Shown: in pieces, positions 54,018 through 64,000 of the stretch
How the letters are laid out: every line of letters starts with the position of its first letter
Position numbering within the stretch: the first letter of the stretch is position 1
NCBI GenBank assembly: GCA_009829735.1
Contig: CM020618.1
Span: forward strand, 31,224,894-31,288,893
Length of the DNA stretch: 64,000 bases
Origin: Pyropia yezoensis
Taxonomy: Eukaryota; Rhodophyta; Bangiophyceae; Bangiales; Bangiaceae
Reading direction: 5' to 3'
Made by a program: the position numbers and the translations under genes
Notes under the pieces: model-generated
Told to the model about the DNA's origin: nothing
The model's input: only the letters and a program-made list of their open reading frames with translations
Databases searched by the model: none

Positions 54018-57000
54018 CACACGGTCCTCCGCGGATTACTTCGGCAATGCCGCTCAAGAAATTGGTTCGATGCACATCGTGAAAGAATTGCGCCAGCATC
54101 AATTCTTTCGGTTCAACGCCAATCAATTGTTGTAGCTCACTGTTCTGTTTCACGAATCATCCAAAATGCAAAGAACTGCAACAGAGGGATAATAAGTAGC
54201 ATACATACGGAACCGAGGGTAACCTTCTTCATGCAGTCCGTAAAGCGTGACGAGCGCTAGCTGATGCTGCACGTTGTGTTTGACGAAGTATGTTGTTGCG
54301 CATGCCTTTCCCAGAAGCCCGGCTGACAGCGTGCAGGCTCACAATCTCTCGACATTGGGCAAAGCTGTCACTGGTGCACATCACGTTGTGGTTCTTTGAC
54401 CACCCGTGCTAAGGCCTCAAGTGCTTGGCTGTCATGACTTCTCAGACTCTCCACACGACGTAGGACACCACGGGTACGGCAGTATTGCACATGCGTACAG
54501 TGGGTTTTGCTGCATCACAATAACACTTGAAGCTGACAGCCAACTCTTTCGCATGGCAATCGAACCCATCTGCGGCGTCTGCTGCCAGCGCATCCACCAC
54601 TTTCATCAGCAGCGAAAGGATTAGAAAATTGAAATGGGTCCTTCGTTAGCATTCAGCATGAGACGAAGGCATGTGCTCGACAACCACAAAGCAAACTACT
54701 TTCAAAGCGGCATCCCATACGCTAGCAGTCGCAGCTATCCCATGAGAGAGTCATCGGCCCTGTCCAATTGAAGGCGTTCAATGTACGTACGGACAAAAAG
54801 CCCTCAATGGAGTAACTAGGCCGAGCCATCCACTCAAGCAGCAGCCCTCAGAGTGTCGCTTGAAGACGCAGCATACCTCTCATAGGGCTCATGGACTGAT
54901 GAAAGAGCATGGATAAGACCTTTCAATGACCGAGCGCCAAGTTCGGCCACTACTGGTTACTCTAGATTGGCAGGAATGCTGCTAGACACCAATAAATTGT
55001 ATCGAATTCTCGCGTGAGACAGGAGGCTGAGAACGCATCCTCATGAAGGTACCTCTGTGAGTCTCAGAGTTTGTGTCCGTCGAAAGATGCGGCGCAGAAG
55101 CAAGCTGTCAGAGGCTTGTCGCAGGCGACACTCTCTTGGGCGATTGCGATCCGCGGCAAACTGAGCGGGGAAGGCTGTAATCCGCACAAGCATGCAAAAG
55201 ACCGTGATAGAAGCCCAGAGTGGCTGCACCCGGCCCCCCCCCCCCCCCTTTCCGTATGGGACCGTGATTAGCTGCATCCGTCACCCCGCTCTCCCCCCCT
55301 CCTCAACAGCCGCGGGATAAGGGCCCGAGCGTGGTCTCCGCACGGCGTCCAACGCAGTTGGGAGAAGGTCGTGGGCAAGTGTAGCGAGGCTATAATTAAA
55401 TATGTCATAAACAACCATATTATTATCGAAAAATATAGAGGTAGCAGAAAATCGTCTTTGCGCCCTGTGTTTATTTTGAGAACAAGTTCTTCGAAGTATC
55501 TCATGTCCGGCCCAACGAGCTAAGACGAATCAAATCTTCCATGACCCTCGACAGAGCCCTGAGGAGCGTGCGAAGGCCACATCATAGAAGTGCTTGAGCA
55601 GTGTACGTGTATTTGAGCCGGAAGCAGTCTCAGAGGAGCACTGTACGGTATCAATTTGATGGGTTAGTGCTTTGGATTGAGAATGACAATTCTACAAAGT
55701 CTTGCAGCTTGCGATCAATAAGATGGTGGACAATAGCAGCTGGAAAAAAGCATGAGCCGTCACACTGCTTGCTTTTTGTGTCGGATATCGCCCGCTCAGG
55801 CGTGATGCAGCGGGGGAAACGATATGATGAGTACACAAATATTATTTATTCCGAACGTCCATTGATTTTGATGCTCAGATCGTGCGAACCGTAAGTGCGC
55901 GCTGCTTGAGGACTGCATCGACTAAGGCAGATAGAACGTACTTTAATAATTTAGGCCACGGAGTTCTGACGTGCACGATTTCCAGGACTACTCCTTATCC
56001 CTATTGACTTGCCGAAGACGCCGTGTTCTACGTTCAATGCATGTGTTTACAGAGAAGAAGTGCACGATGAATTTGCTTCTCTGTACTTTAATATTGTAGC
56101 GTTAATGAATCCAATGCCAAGTCGGCCTCGTTTGGGACTCGGCTTCGGCACAGGCAGCGGAGCCATGGAAATTGCGACTGCTATACACGCAAGGTTGACG
56201 ACAGAGTGGGGGAGGGCGGCGGTGGCCGAAGTGGTGCCTGTCCCACCAACGACTCGAACGCGAGATCAAATGAAAGCTTGATGCGCGTCGGAGACCCGCC
56301 CACGCGCATGTACACTTTTTGGCGGACGTGCCAATTACTCAGAAATGTTCCGAGCCACCAAAACCGAGGCTTCGATGGTAAACCTCGACATTTCATGAAC
56401 TTCATTGAAGAAATATTCTACGAGCGCTCTTGGAGCAGCCCATGGATTGTTTCCTCAATATCGTCCAGGAGAGACATCGATGAGTTCTGCTGACGCCCTT
56501 CTTGAGACTATATCTCAGAAAAAAGCTGGGGTGAGCATCGGACGGTCCTGAGAATTCCTCAGATGATCCGAGTAATTACACGTATCGTTCGTGGGCGACC
56601 ACAAATGTTCTCCGAAGCTATCCTGTGTTGATCCCGAGCCACACTCGGAAGAAGCATGCAAAATTGACGACGACTTTCTATCCTGAGAACTAATCGTTAG
56701 CGCCCGACTTCAGTTTCCAGGAAGCAGAGACAAAACCTTGTGTGGTGGGAAAGCTGACAAGTACCACGCAGCGTATCGTTATCGCTTCGTAGAAACCGGG
56801 ATCAAGCGATTTCGAATGGTCCTGCTGCATTTCTTCTTGACCGTTGTAGTGCTGATCCTTGCAATGGTCCTGAGACCGCCACAAGTCTTTCTCTTTGCTA
56901 GGAAAACTGAAGATTAGAAAATATACATCTTATTCAATCGTTGCAAGAAAGAGAAAAGATCATCCCAACATCGATTAGGACATTTTTAGACCTGCACAAG

Positions 57001-59685
57001 TGTGTCAACAATACAATTGCCGGACTTGGCCATTGTTTTGCAACGGTTCCGTCGTCAATTCTGAGGCGGCTCTTCGACTCAGACGCAAGAAAGTATAGAA
57101 TTCCTCCTGCGCGAATGCCATGGGCAGTCCAGGTTGAGATGCCCAAAAAGATTCTCCGGATATGGGTGCAGCGGTTCTGAGACCAAGCTTCATGTTCCAT
57201 GTGGTCAAATAGTCTCACAACTACTTTGTCGGCCCCCGGATGAATCAAGTCTAGTCTTTGTCAGTTTCTTCCAGCGCTTGCCGGACATGGCAGGTACCAC
57301 GCAGCCCTCGCCCGGCACCCCCTCCCCCACCGAGCGCCCCCCTACCCATCTCCGCCCCACTCGTCACGTTCGTCAATCTTCGCCGCGTCAGAGGCCACCT
57401 TGGCCCGGCTGGGTGCTCGAATTCAATGGACCGCGGTTGGGACGAACTGCGAAGACGTTTTCCAGCCTGCTGGGGAGTCGACCTCAGACCCTGGACGAGC
57501 CTCGATGGTGGAAACCAAATGAAATCTCGTACTAACAGAATGACACGCCGGTTGGGACGGCCCTCCCCTCCCCAGCTCTGTTCTCTGTCGGGCGCATCGC
57601 GGTTCTGCCAATATATCTCGCGGGTACGACACTCGGCATAAACATTCAGAAAGTTCCGTGGATTACGTTTTAGCGTGATGGGCGAGTTGGACTTCGTGGG
57701 GAGTGCCCCGACGTGCTGTAGAGCGTGATCTGCACACACCACTGTAACCATAGGGCCCGTTGCACAATCCTGCCGCGGTCAGTGTGTAGCACCAAGAACA
57801 TTAATCTTGTGCCCGCAGGTCTTACTCTCACATGACCACGGTGCACAAAAAGCAAGCAAGATGGAACGGTCAAATGGTTTTCCTGAACATTGACAGAACA
57901 CTCTGATGTACAGTCTTTCTCCATTGCTGTGACATCCTTTCTTGGGCACGGTGTCTAGTAACCAATGCAGGTCGACCGACCTCTACGGTGCGATCAACGC
58001 ATGTGTCAGCATTCGATCGTCATCACCGACCAATCAGAGGGCGGAATCAAGTTACAATCCTCGGGATTACGGTCGCCACAAAGGGTGCCCAACAATTGAG
58101 AAGGACTGTATTGTCGGGAAAACGATAATTATTGGGACGTGCAAGAGTGCCCCAAACAGAGACGCACAATTAATATTAACCAATTTGCGAGACAGCTGCA
58201 GCAGTTGTTTTTTGCACAAGCCAGGATCAGTCCTTTGAAGGTTCTTACACTCAGACATTGCTGAATTATGAACTCTGTCTTAGGGTACTGAGACTGACTC
58301 TCCCAGAAATGAACTGTTAGGCAATCAAATTCGCCCCTGGGACCGACTCCCTGACCGATGTCGCCCTACAGGCTGGAATCGCGTGTGCTCTTTCTCAAAA
58401 TTACACGGAAACAAGCGGTTCAGCCGAGATCTCCAAGAAATGGGCTGCCGAAAGAAAGAACACCAGAGCTTCTGAAAGGAAGCGGTTTAGGGACTCTGTT
58501 CCGTCTTTACGACACAATCGTTGGTCATTCGAGCAGCTAACAGCCGTATTCTACCTACGCGGTGCTTTCACTTGCGAAAACCTGACTTTTCTCGGTCACG
58601 GTCTCCCAAGACAGAATGCAGCAAGGAGCAATACTCAGAACGTTTCTTTCACAATTGAGGAGCTCTTCTTCAGTCATTGTGGAGAGTCTTCCACGCCGTG
58701 GTGCAGGGCGGAGACGATGGGCCGCTTACAATATATTCGAGTGTGAATGTCTCTTTCCATCAGAACAGACTGTCATCATTGACGGCACTCGCGGATTACC
58801 GTGATGTGAGCCACTAATATTTGTGAGTCGCATTTCGCTAATTTTCTTGAAATTTGGTGGGAGCGCTTCGCAGAAGGATAGGGTCGACCGACGAGGCTGA
58901 TGATCATCCAAGAATTGTGCGACAACGCCACGCAATGGATGTTCCGCCGCATTGGAGAAAATACTTGCGTGACAACGGCACGCAATCGTCGTTCCCCCGC
59001 AATTGAGATAAGAGTTGCGTGACAACGCGGTGAATCTGCAACGCTGCACGGGGCTGAACCACATCGTAGGCCACTCATCTGTAGCTCGGATCGGAGCTTC
59101 CTTGATGTCAGACCGAGATCCAGAATCTCGTGGCCGCTCGGTCCAGCCGTGGACTGCTCTGACCTGCACGGGACTGCTTGGACCTGCATGGTACTCCCCA
59201 AGCAACCCCAACCAGAGTCACTGCACGGATTGCGGCGCGCTGATTGTTTGATAAAAGTAGCCTGCGCTGCTTGGACCGCTGCTGTGACCTGCTTGGCCTG
59301 CTGTGACCTACTTGGAATGGCCCAAGCAGAGGACTCTGGCCATAAAGTCTTGATGTGGAGACGAACGAGGCACTCGGGCCAGAGACCTGCACAGCTCTCA
59401 GAAGTGGAAAGGAAGAGGGCCACAGGAACAGTGCCAAATCAGAGGAGACGTATATGTGTGTTGCATGCTGCTGCCTTTTCCTGTGCGATCGGGGGAGCCA
59501 ATAGGCGTGCGAGAGTTACGCGTACATTGGCGGAGATATGCTGCGACATCCATGGGGCTCCATCGCGTCTCATCACTTTTCCTGAAGCGCGCCATAACCC
59601 TATTGTGGGATCCCAGAACCAGCTCGGCGAACGTGGCATACGTGGCGTGCCACGTTAACGTTTTTCTTCCCACAAACGGGTTGTT
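54018..59685. other. Gene-poor, less GC-rich region
   Basis: About 5.7 kb with short open frames only and local AT-rich patches (for example 55390-55450). It contains a long C-run near 55231-55249 and a 50-bp tandem repeat (58915-59032). Short imperfect repeats of GACCTGC/GCTTGGACC lie around 59155-59330. A 97-codon plus-strand frame at 55601 and a 127-codon frame at 57258 have no recognised features. Confidence 0.5.
58915..59032. repeat. 50-bp tandem repeat, about 2.3 copies
   Basis: Units start at 58915, 58965 and 59015 with TTGYGYGACAACG and share CACGCAAT, GTTCC and CCGCA blocks; the third copy is partial. Confidence 0.82.
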
Positions 59686-59693
59686 TATAAATA
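59686..59693 (+). promoter_or_regulatory. TATA box
   Basis: TATAAATA, 231 bases before the RLP24-like exon and 717 before the PSA2-like gene, in otherwise GC-rich promoter sequence. Confidence 0.5.
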
Positions 59694-59923
59694 CTCGCTT
59701 TGAATTCGACCGTCGTCCTTCCCCGCGTCGGCTCACTTCACACTGCACGTGCCCGTGACGTGGTCTAGCCAACTCGAGCGCATCGTTGTGGCGCCTGTGT
59801 CAAACCCCGGCCGCTCGACCCCGCCTCGTTTCTACCCTCTTCTTTTGTCCTCGCACCTCTTCCCCGTTTCTCGCCGGTTGCCGTTTCCTGGGTTGCACGC
59901 CATGCTCGTCACCTGCCTCCACC

Positions 59924-59986
59924 ATGAGACTGGAGAAGTGCCAATTCTGCTCCTCCACCGTCGACCCTGGCCAGGGCACAAAGTTT
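59924..59986 (+). pseudogene. First-exon fragment of RLP24-like ribosome-biogenesis gene
   Basis: The ATG at 59924 has a good context (CACCATGAG) and encodes MRLEKCQFCSSTVDPGQGTK F. This closely resembles the start of RLP24, the 60S-assembly factor related to ribosomal protein eL24, including the first CxxC of its zinc site. It ends at a possible GTATGG donor (59987). The rest of the protein (second Cys pair, basic region) is not found before the next gene. Several family residues are changed (Tyr to Gln, Tyr to Asp, His to Gln). So it is probably a displaced or decaying 5' fragment with its promoter. A highly diverged gene with a missing exon is the alternative. Confidence 0.55.
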
Positions 59987-60409
59987 GTATGGCGACTGCG
60001 ACGAAATGACTATTGCTGGTCGTTTGGTGCCTTTTCATATGAGAAATACGTGGTTTGTGTGGAAACAGGAGCATCGTCGCATTCTAAGTATGCCACGTGG
60101 AGTCTCAGCCGAGTGAGGTCAGATTTGCGCCCCCCCTCCATTCCTCTCGGTATGGCGAAGGAATCCTCACCTCATCCTTCGACCACTCGACATGCCTCCT
60201 CCCATTGCAAAGCAGACACGCACCCTGTCCTATGTGGGTCTGATCAGGAGATCGTCGCTTCCTGTTTTCAGCGTCGACGCCGCCGCGTTCCAGCGCCCGC
60301 CGCACCACACCGCGCCTCCGCCCATCCCTCAACGAGCCCGACCAAGTGCGTCTCCGACGTGCTCCCCCTCTTTTCCTCGGCCGCTCGCGTCTACATCATC
60401 TCTCTCGCC

Positions 60410-61072
60410 ATGGCGCCTAGGCCTGCCAACGGGTCCCTCCTCGCGGCGACCGTCAACGGTGCGGCTGCCGCCGTCGACGCCCTCCCTCCCCAACGCCCCG
60501 TTGGGGGCCCGGCCTTTGTGCCCGCTGCCCCCCTCCCCTCCGTGGCTTCCCCTAACGCCGCTGCCAGTCCCCGTCGCTGCACCTGCACCTGCGCCCCAGG
60601 GTCGTCATCGACGTCTGCGTCTTCGTCGTCATCGCCGCTGCCGCCGACGGCGCCGCCCCTCACCCGGCGGTCGCTGCTGCGAGGGGCGGTGACGGCGGCT
60701 GCGGCCGCCGCTCTCGCTGCTGCCACTTCCGCTGCTTCTCCCAGCCCTGCGGCTGCCGAGACGACGGCAGCGCCGGCTGACGCGGCGCCGGTGCCCCCCC
60801 CGCCAGGGGGGGGCTGCAAGAATTGCCGCGGCGGCGGCAAGGTGGCGTGCGAGCTGTGCTCGGGGACGGGCTTTTGGCGTGCGATTGCCAACAATGATGC
60901 CAACCAAAAGTACAAGGGGGTGGTGTGCCCCCAGTGTGAGGGTGCGGGCAACCTCGTGTGCCCCGTCTGCCTGGGCACGGGTGAAGGCAACGTCCGGGGT
61001 CTGCTTCGGCGGCGCAAGGTGGCGCCAGGCCCAGGTCGCATCCTGCAGACGAATGAGCTGGAGGAGGTCTAG
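60410..61072 (+). CDS. PSA2: PSA2-like thylakoid-lumen DnaJ-type zinc-finger protein
   Basis: Helps assemble photosystem I in plants. 220 residues. The N-terminal about 80 are Ala/Ser/Pro-rich like a plastid transit peptide. TRRSLLRGAVTAAAAAALAA (about 84-103) followed by PSPAAAE is a twin-arginine lumen-targeting signal. The zinc domain (about 136-203) has four CxxC units: CKNCRGGG, CELCSGTGFW, CPQCEGAG and CPVCLGTG. They are followed by GLLRRRK, matching the order and spacing of plant PSA2 rather than full DnaJ, which would add a J domain. The frame is open upstream through the RLP24-like fragment, but the ATG at 60410 (GCCATGGCG) begins the transit peptide. It is the clearest evidence for a photosynthetic host. 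Confidence 0.88.
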   Translation: MAPRPANGSLLAATVNGAAAAVDALPPQRPVGGPAFVPAAPLPSVASPNAAASPRRCTCTCAPGSSSTSASSSSSPLPPTAPPLTRRSLLRGAVTAAAAAALAAATSAASPSPAAAETTAAPADAAPVPPPPGGGCKNCRGGGKVACELCSGTGFWRAIANNDANQKYKGVVCPQCEGAGNLVCPVCLGTGEGNVRGLLRRRKVAPGPGRILQTNELEEV

Positions 61073-61467
61073 GGTGAAGGGAGCGTTGGGGGACTGATTA
61101 TCTTCTTGTTTTTTTTGAGGGGAAGGGGGGGCGGGGGGGGGAGGAACGACTGGCTGGCGGCTTGAAGCAACGGTGCGTGTGTGGCACTGGTCGCCAGTCT
61201 GGTGTATTGCGTTGGTGCAGTGTAGGATGAGGGTGGATGTCTTCTAGTTCCATGGGCATTCTGTTCAGAGGACCGACAGCGGTCAGGTCTTGCTCCCTTC
61301 GCCTATCCATCACAGCAGGCGGTTACGTGTCCGACTTGGAACTCTCGGTGATGCTGTACACGCCAGACGCGCCACGACCACGCCCGGGTGCATCCTTTCT
61401 GGTGCTGTCCTCGAGGCGCAGGCGCAGCAGTTCCCATCCAGTGGAACCTTTCTCACGGAGCAGCCCC

Positions 61468-62937
61468 TCACACATCTACCTCCACCCTCTCTGCCCCCGC
61501 AAACGCCTCGGCCCGCCCGTGTGGTGCGTTGAGCTGCAAATCGGGTGCCACTGGGATGATACCCCCTGGGTTGAGCGGGAAGAGGGACCCAAAGTAGTCG
61601 TTGCCCATGCCGTCCAACTCGCATGTCCCAGCTACCCCCGGCAACTGATAAACGTCACGAAGCCAAGCGGCAACGTGGCGCAGGCCGTCCCCCCGCACCG
61701 AACGGCCCGCGAGCTTAAAGAGCGGCCCGTAGACAGCGTCGAAGCGAAGGACGGTCGGGAAAAGCACAACATCTGCCTCTGTGAGGACGGTGGAGGAGGC
61801 AAGGAAGCGGCTGCCTGCCAGGCGGGCGTCCAGCTCGTCAAGGCAGCCAAACACGTCCGCGGCAGCGCGCTCGTAGGCGGCCTGGGTGCGAGCAAAGCCC
61901 GCGCGGTAGACCCCCTGGTTCAGTCGCCACCCGATATCCGCCACGAGCTCGTCAACCAGGTCTGCCAGCGCCGCAGGCCGCAGCTCCACCCGCACCCCGT
62001 CGGAGGCGCCGCTGCCTGGCAGCGACAACGGCTCGGGCGCGTACGGGGACAAGAGCGGCAGCATACGCAGGATGTCGGCGCTCTCGTTGCTTACCACCCG
62101 CCGGGACACGGTGTCCAGCAGCATCGGCGCTGTGGCACGCCCTCGCCAGCGGCCGCCGTGCAAGCGCGCTGCCCACCCATACACGTCGCGGAGGGTGCGG
62201 TGGGCGGTACCCGGTGCTTCTGCGTCGGGCTGGTCCAGTTGCCATAGCCCAGAAGAGCCCGGCGTCAGCCACCGCACGGGCAGTACGGGACCATCACAAC
62301 GGGGGGCTTTCACGTCCAGCCGTAGCAAGGAGCGCGCCACCAAAACCCTGTGGCACCATGGGCAGGCGCCACCAACGTAGAGGGCGTAGCGTCCCGCCGC
62401 GGCGGGAAATATAGGCTCCTCGGGGGTGGGCCCGGTTGTGGAAACCGCCGCTGCCTGAGGCGTTGCCGAACCCTCCGCCTCTCCCCTTTCCTCCGTGGCT
62501 GGGGACAGCATGTACCGCACCTTGGACGGGGGCCGCAGGTAGTCCCCGTCCGGACCCGTCGGCGCGAGCTCCGCCATCATAACACGGTAAAACGTAAAGT
62601 AGAGGAAGCGCGCAGTGGAAACCAGGGCTGCAAAGGGGGTGGCCGACTCGAGTAGACGCATGCCGCCTCGGGAGGGAGGGGCGGCCGCCGTGGGGGGACG
62701 GGACGCCCCGCCGCCGCCACCATCCCCACCGCCTTGACCCGAGCCACCAGACGGTGGCGACGCAGCAGCCACCAGCGCTGCGCGTCGACGCTTCACACCC
62801 GCCGCGCCAGTCGCCAACGGGAATGCGGCTCGACGGAAGGGGTGTAGGCGGTCCCGGCGCTGGGACGAAGACGGGGGAGCGCGGCCGGGCACCGCCCCGG
62901 GGCCGCTACAAAACGCTGCGTTGCCGGCGTGGGCCAT
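61468..62937 (-). CDS. Glutathionyl-hydroquinone reductase (Xi-class GST)
   Basis: Reduces glutathionyl-hydroquinones with glutathione. 489 residues, single exon. The first about 70 residues (MAHAGNAAFCSGPG..., then RRDRLHPFRRAAF) are basic and Ala/Ser-rich, likely a plastid transit peptide. The thioredoxin-like part has GRYALYVGGACPWCHRVLVA with the catalytic Cys near residue 192. Next comes TAPMLLDTVSRRVVSNESAD with the family VSNESADILRML element, followed by an all-helical C-terminal domain (NQGVYRAGFARTQAAYERA, TEADVVLFPTVLRFD). The ATG at 62937 is chosen as the first standard start. The CPWC and VSNES motifs place it in the Xi class (ECM4/YqjG) rather than ordinary GSTs. Confidence 0.9.
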   Translation of the reverse strand: MAHAGNAAFCSGPGAVPGRAPPSSSQRRDRLHPFRRAAFPLATGAAGVKRRRAALVAAASPPSGGSGQGGGDGGGGGASRPPTAAAPPSRGGMRLLESATPFAALVSTARFLYFTFYRVMMAELAPTGPDGDYLRPPSKVRYMLSPATEERGEAEGSATPQAAAVSTTGPTPEEPIFPAAAGRYALYVGGACPWCHRVLVARSLLRLDVKAPRCDGPVLPVRWLTPGSSGLWQLDQPDAEAPGTAHRTLRDVYGWAARLHGGRWRGRATAPMLLDTVSRRVVSNESADILRMLPLLSPYAPEPLSLPGSGASDGVRVELRPAALADLVDELVADIGWRLNQGVYRAGFARTQAAYERAAADVFGCLDELDARLAGSRFLASSTVLTEADVVLFPTVLRFDAVYGPLFKLAGRSVRGDGLRHVAAWLRDVYQLPGVAGTCELDGMGNDYFGSLFPLNPGGIIPVAPDLQLNAPHGRAEAFAGAERVEVDV

Positions 62938-64000
62938 CCCGGCGTCCTGGTCCGTCACGGAGGGGAGGTGATTGTGAGGCGAGAAGGGGGTGGATCAGAC
63001 AGGACAGATATGCAGGTCGGGCACAGGGCAACAGCTCGGCTGCGCGGGCGCGGTGGACTTCCGAGCTGCTTCCGAGTCGTTGTGCAGGAGGGGTCAAGCT
63101 TGGGATCTCCGAGCCGAGGATCGGTGGGCGCTGCCAGCACCGACGATCACGATCGTATGCAAAAAAAGTCGGAGATCGATCGTATCGACCGTGAGAGATC
63201 CGGGGTGGCGGGTCGTGCGTACAGTACCCCGCGTGTCAGGCCCATGTACCATGCACGACCAACGATGCCGGATAACTCTAGTAACCCAAGTATCTCATTG
63301 GGTATCCTAGTCGGGCCTCGCCCACCACGGGCGGCTGCTGGCCTGTCGTTAGTGACTGCCTCTAACGACAGGCCAGGAGCCGCCCATCTCTCGCCAATAG
63401 ATTGCGGTGCTTAGCACGAACCGGGGCGGGTGCCACGTCGGTTGAGAGTTTTGTTACGTGTCGACGGGTTTGTCCAGCCGGTTTGTTGCCTTTTACAACT
63501 GTAGAGATGCAGTTGAAGGCCTGAAGCCTCATATATTGTAATTGCCTGAGCAACTCGGGAAGCATCGCACAATTGCATACACACCTGACCCCTACTCTGT
63601 CGCCACAAGTCGTCCCTTGTCCCCTACTGTTCCCTACTCTGTCGCCACCGACGCGAGCCCTGCCGCCCACCGAATCCGCGCTGCCCCCCCCGCTGCCGCC
63701 GAGGCCACTGGCTAGCCGCCGCAGGCCGCCGCTGCCGTCACCGCCGTTGCCGGCTGGCGACGGGCCCCCGGCCCCTACCGCCGCCGGCTAGCAGCCGCCC
63801 CTCCGCCGCGACCGCTCCCGGCCGGCCGCCGCCAGCACTGCAGCCAGCTGGCCAAGGCCCCCCAGCAGCTGCCGCCCGCTTGCTGCCGCCGCCGCCGACG
63901 CTACCGCTGCCGCAGCCGCCGCCGCCGCCGCCGCCGCCGACGCCGCCGGCTCTTGGCTGCCCGCGGCGGCAGCGGCTGCGCGGCCATCGCCGCGGCCGCC
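62938..64000. other. Intergenic to low-complexity window end
   Basis: Upstream region of the reductase, a hairpin (63329-63385), and CCCTACTCTGTCGCCAC repeated at about 63590 and 63631. The final 350 bases are CCG-rich and resemble the Pro/Ala-coding starts of other genes here, but no gene can be confirmed before the window ends. Confidence 0.35.
63329..63385. repeat. 24-bp hairpin
   Basis: Arms 63329-63352 and 63362-63385 (GGGCGGCTGCTGGCCTGTCG...) with one mismatch and a 9-base loop, 392 bases upstream of the reductase start. Confidence 0.8.

Noticed and set aside
59786-60409. One long protein joining the RLP24-like start to the PSA2-like protein
   Set aside because: The joining stretch has no domain character and includes leader-like sequence; the PSA2 transit peptide has its own ATG at 60410.
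63573-63791. Pro-rich 72-codon frame near the window end
   Set aside because: Low-complexity only; the real gene, if any, continues outside the window.

Overview
The window reads as nuclear DNA of a very GC-rich eukaryote with few introns. The best guess is a bangiophyte red alga such as Porphyra or Pyropia. This is inferred from several features together: long Ala/Gly/Pro-rich single-exon genes, a thylakoid-lumen photosystem I assembly factor, spliceosomal introns (GTACGT or GTATGT...AG), tRNA genes with nuclear-type introns, and an intact piggyBac-type transposon. The species is not proven by the sequence. Genes are spaced 0.3 to 2 kb apart with no operons. Very long poly-C/poly-G runs break two reading frames.

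Layout. 0.3-9 kb: an uncharacterised coiled-coil protein and an anoctamin (TMEM16) membrane protein, both on the minus strand. 10-15.5 kb: a piggyBac-type element with an intact transposase, joined directly to a smaller non-autonomous relative; CTAG occurs at all three element boundaries. 17-20.4 kb: a small protein with a mitochondrion-like presequence, a damaged C-terminal remnant resembling oxysterol-binding proteins, and a Rossmann/DUF2520 oxidoreductase-like gene. 22.5-24.8 kb: a four-exon catalase. 25.5 kb: tRNA-Glu(CTC) with a canonical intron. 25.9-37.5 kb: exocyst Sec6, alanine aminotransferase, Tim13 (two exons) and a protein kinase with a C-terminal ARM-like region. 39.4-47.7 kb: splicing factor SLU7, tRNA-Pro(TGG) interrupted in its T arm, a divergent AAA protein and an Ala-rich hydrophobic protein. 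47.7-59.9 kb: a less GC-rich, gene-poor stretch with MITE-like repeats and one DoxX-like membrane protein. 59.9-63 kb: a fragment of the ribosome-biogenesis gene RLP24, a PSA2-like thylakoid-lumen zinc-finger protein and a glutathionyl-hydroquinone reductase. The last kilobase is low-complexity and probably runs toward another gene.

The genes are mostly unrelated housekeeping functions: secretion, splicing, mitochondrial import, amino-acid metabolism, oxidative-stress defence and photosystem assembly. The most unusual signals are the tRNA-Pro with an apparent ectopic T-arm intron and the abutting pair of piggyBac-like elements at CTAG sites. Next come the apparent frameshifts in C-tracts, the AAA protein with degraded catalytic motifs, and the two gene remnants.
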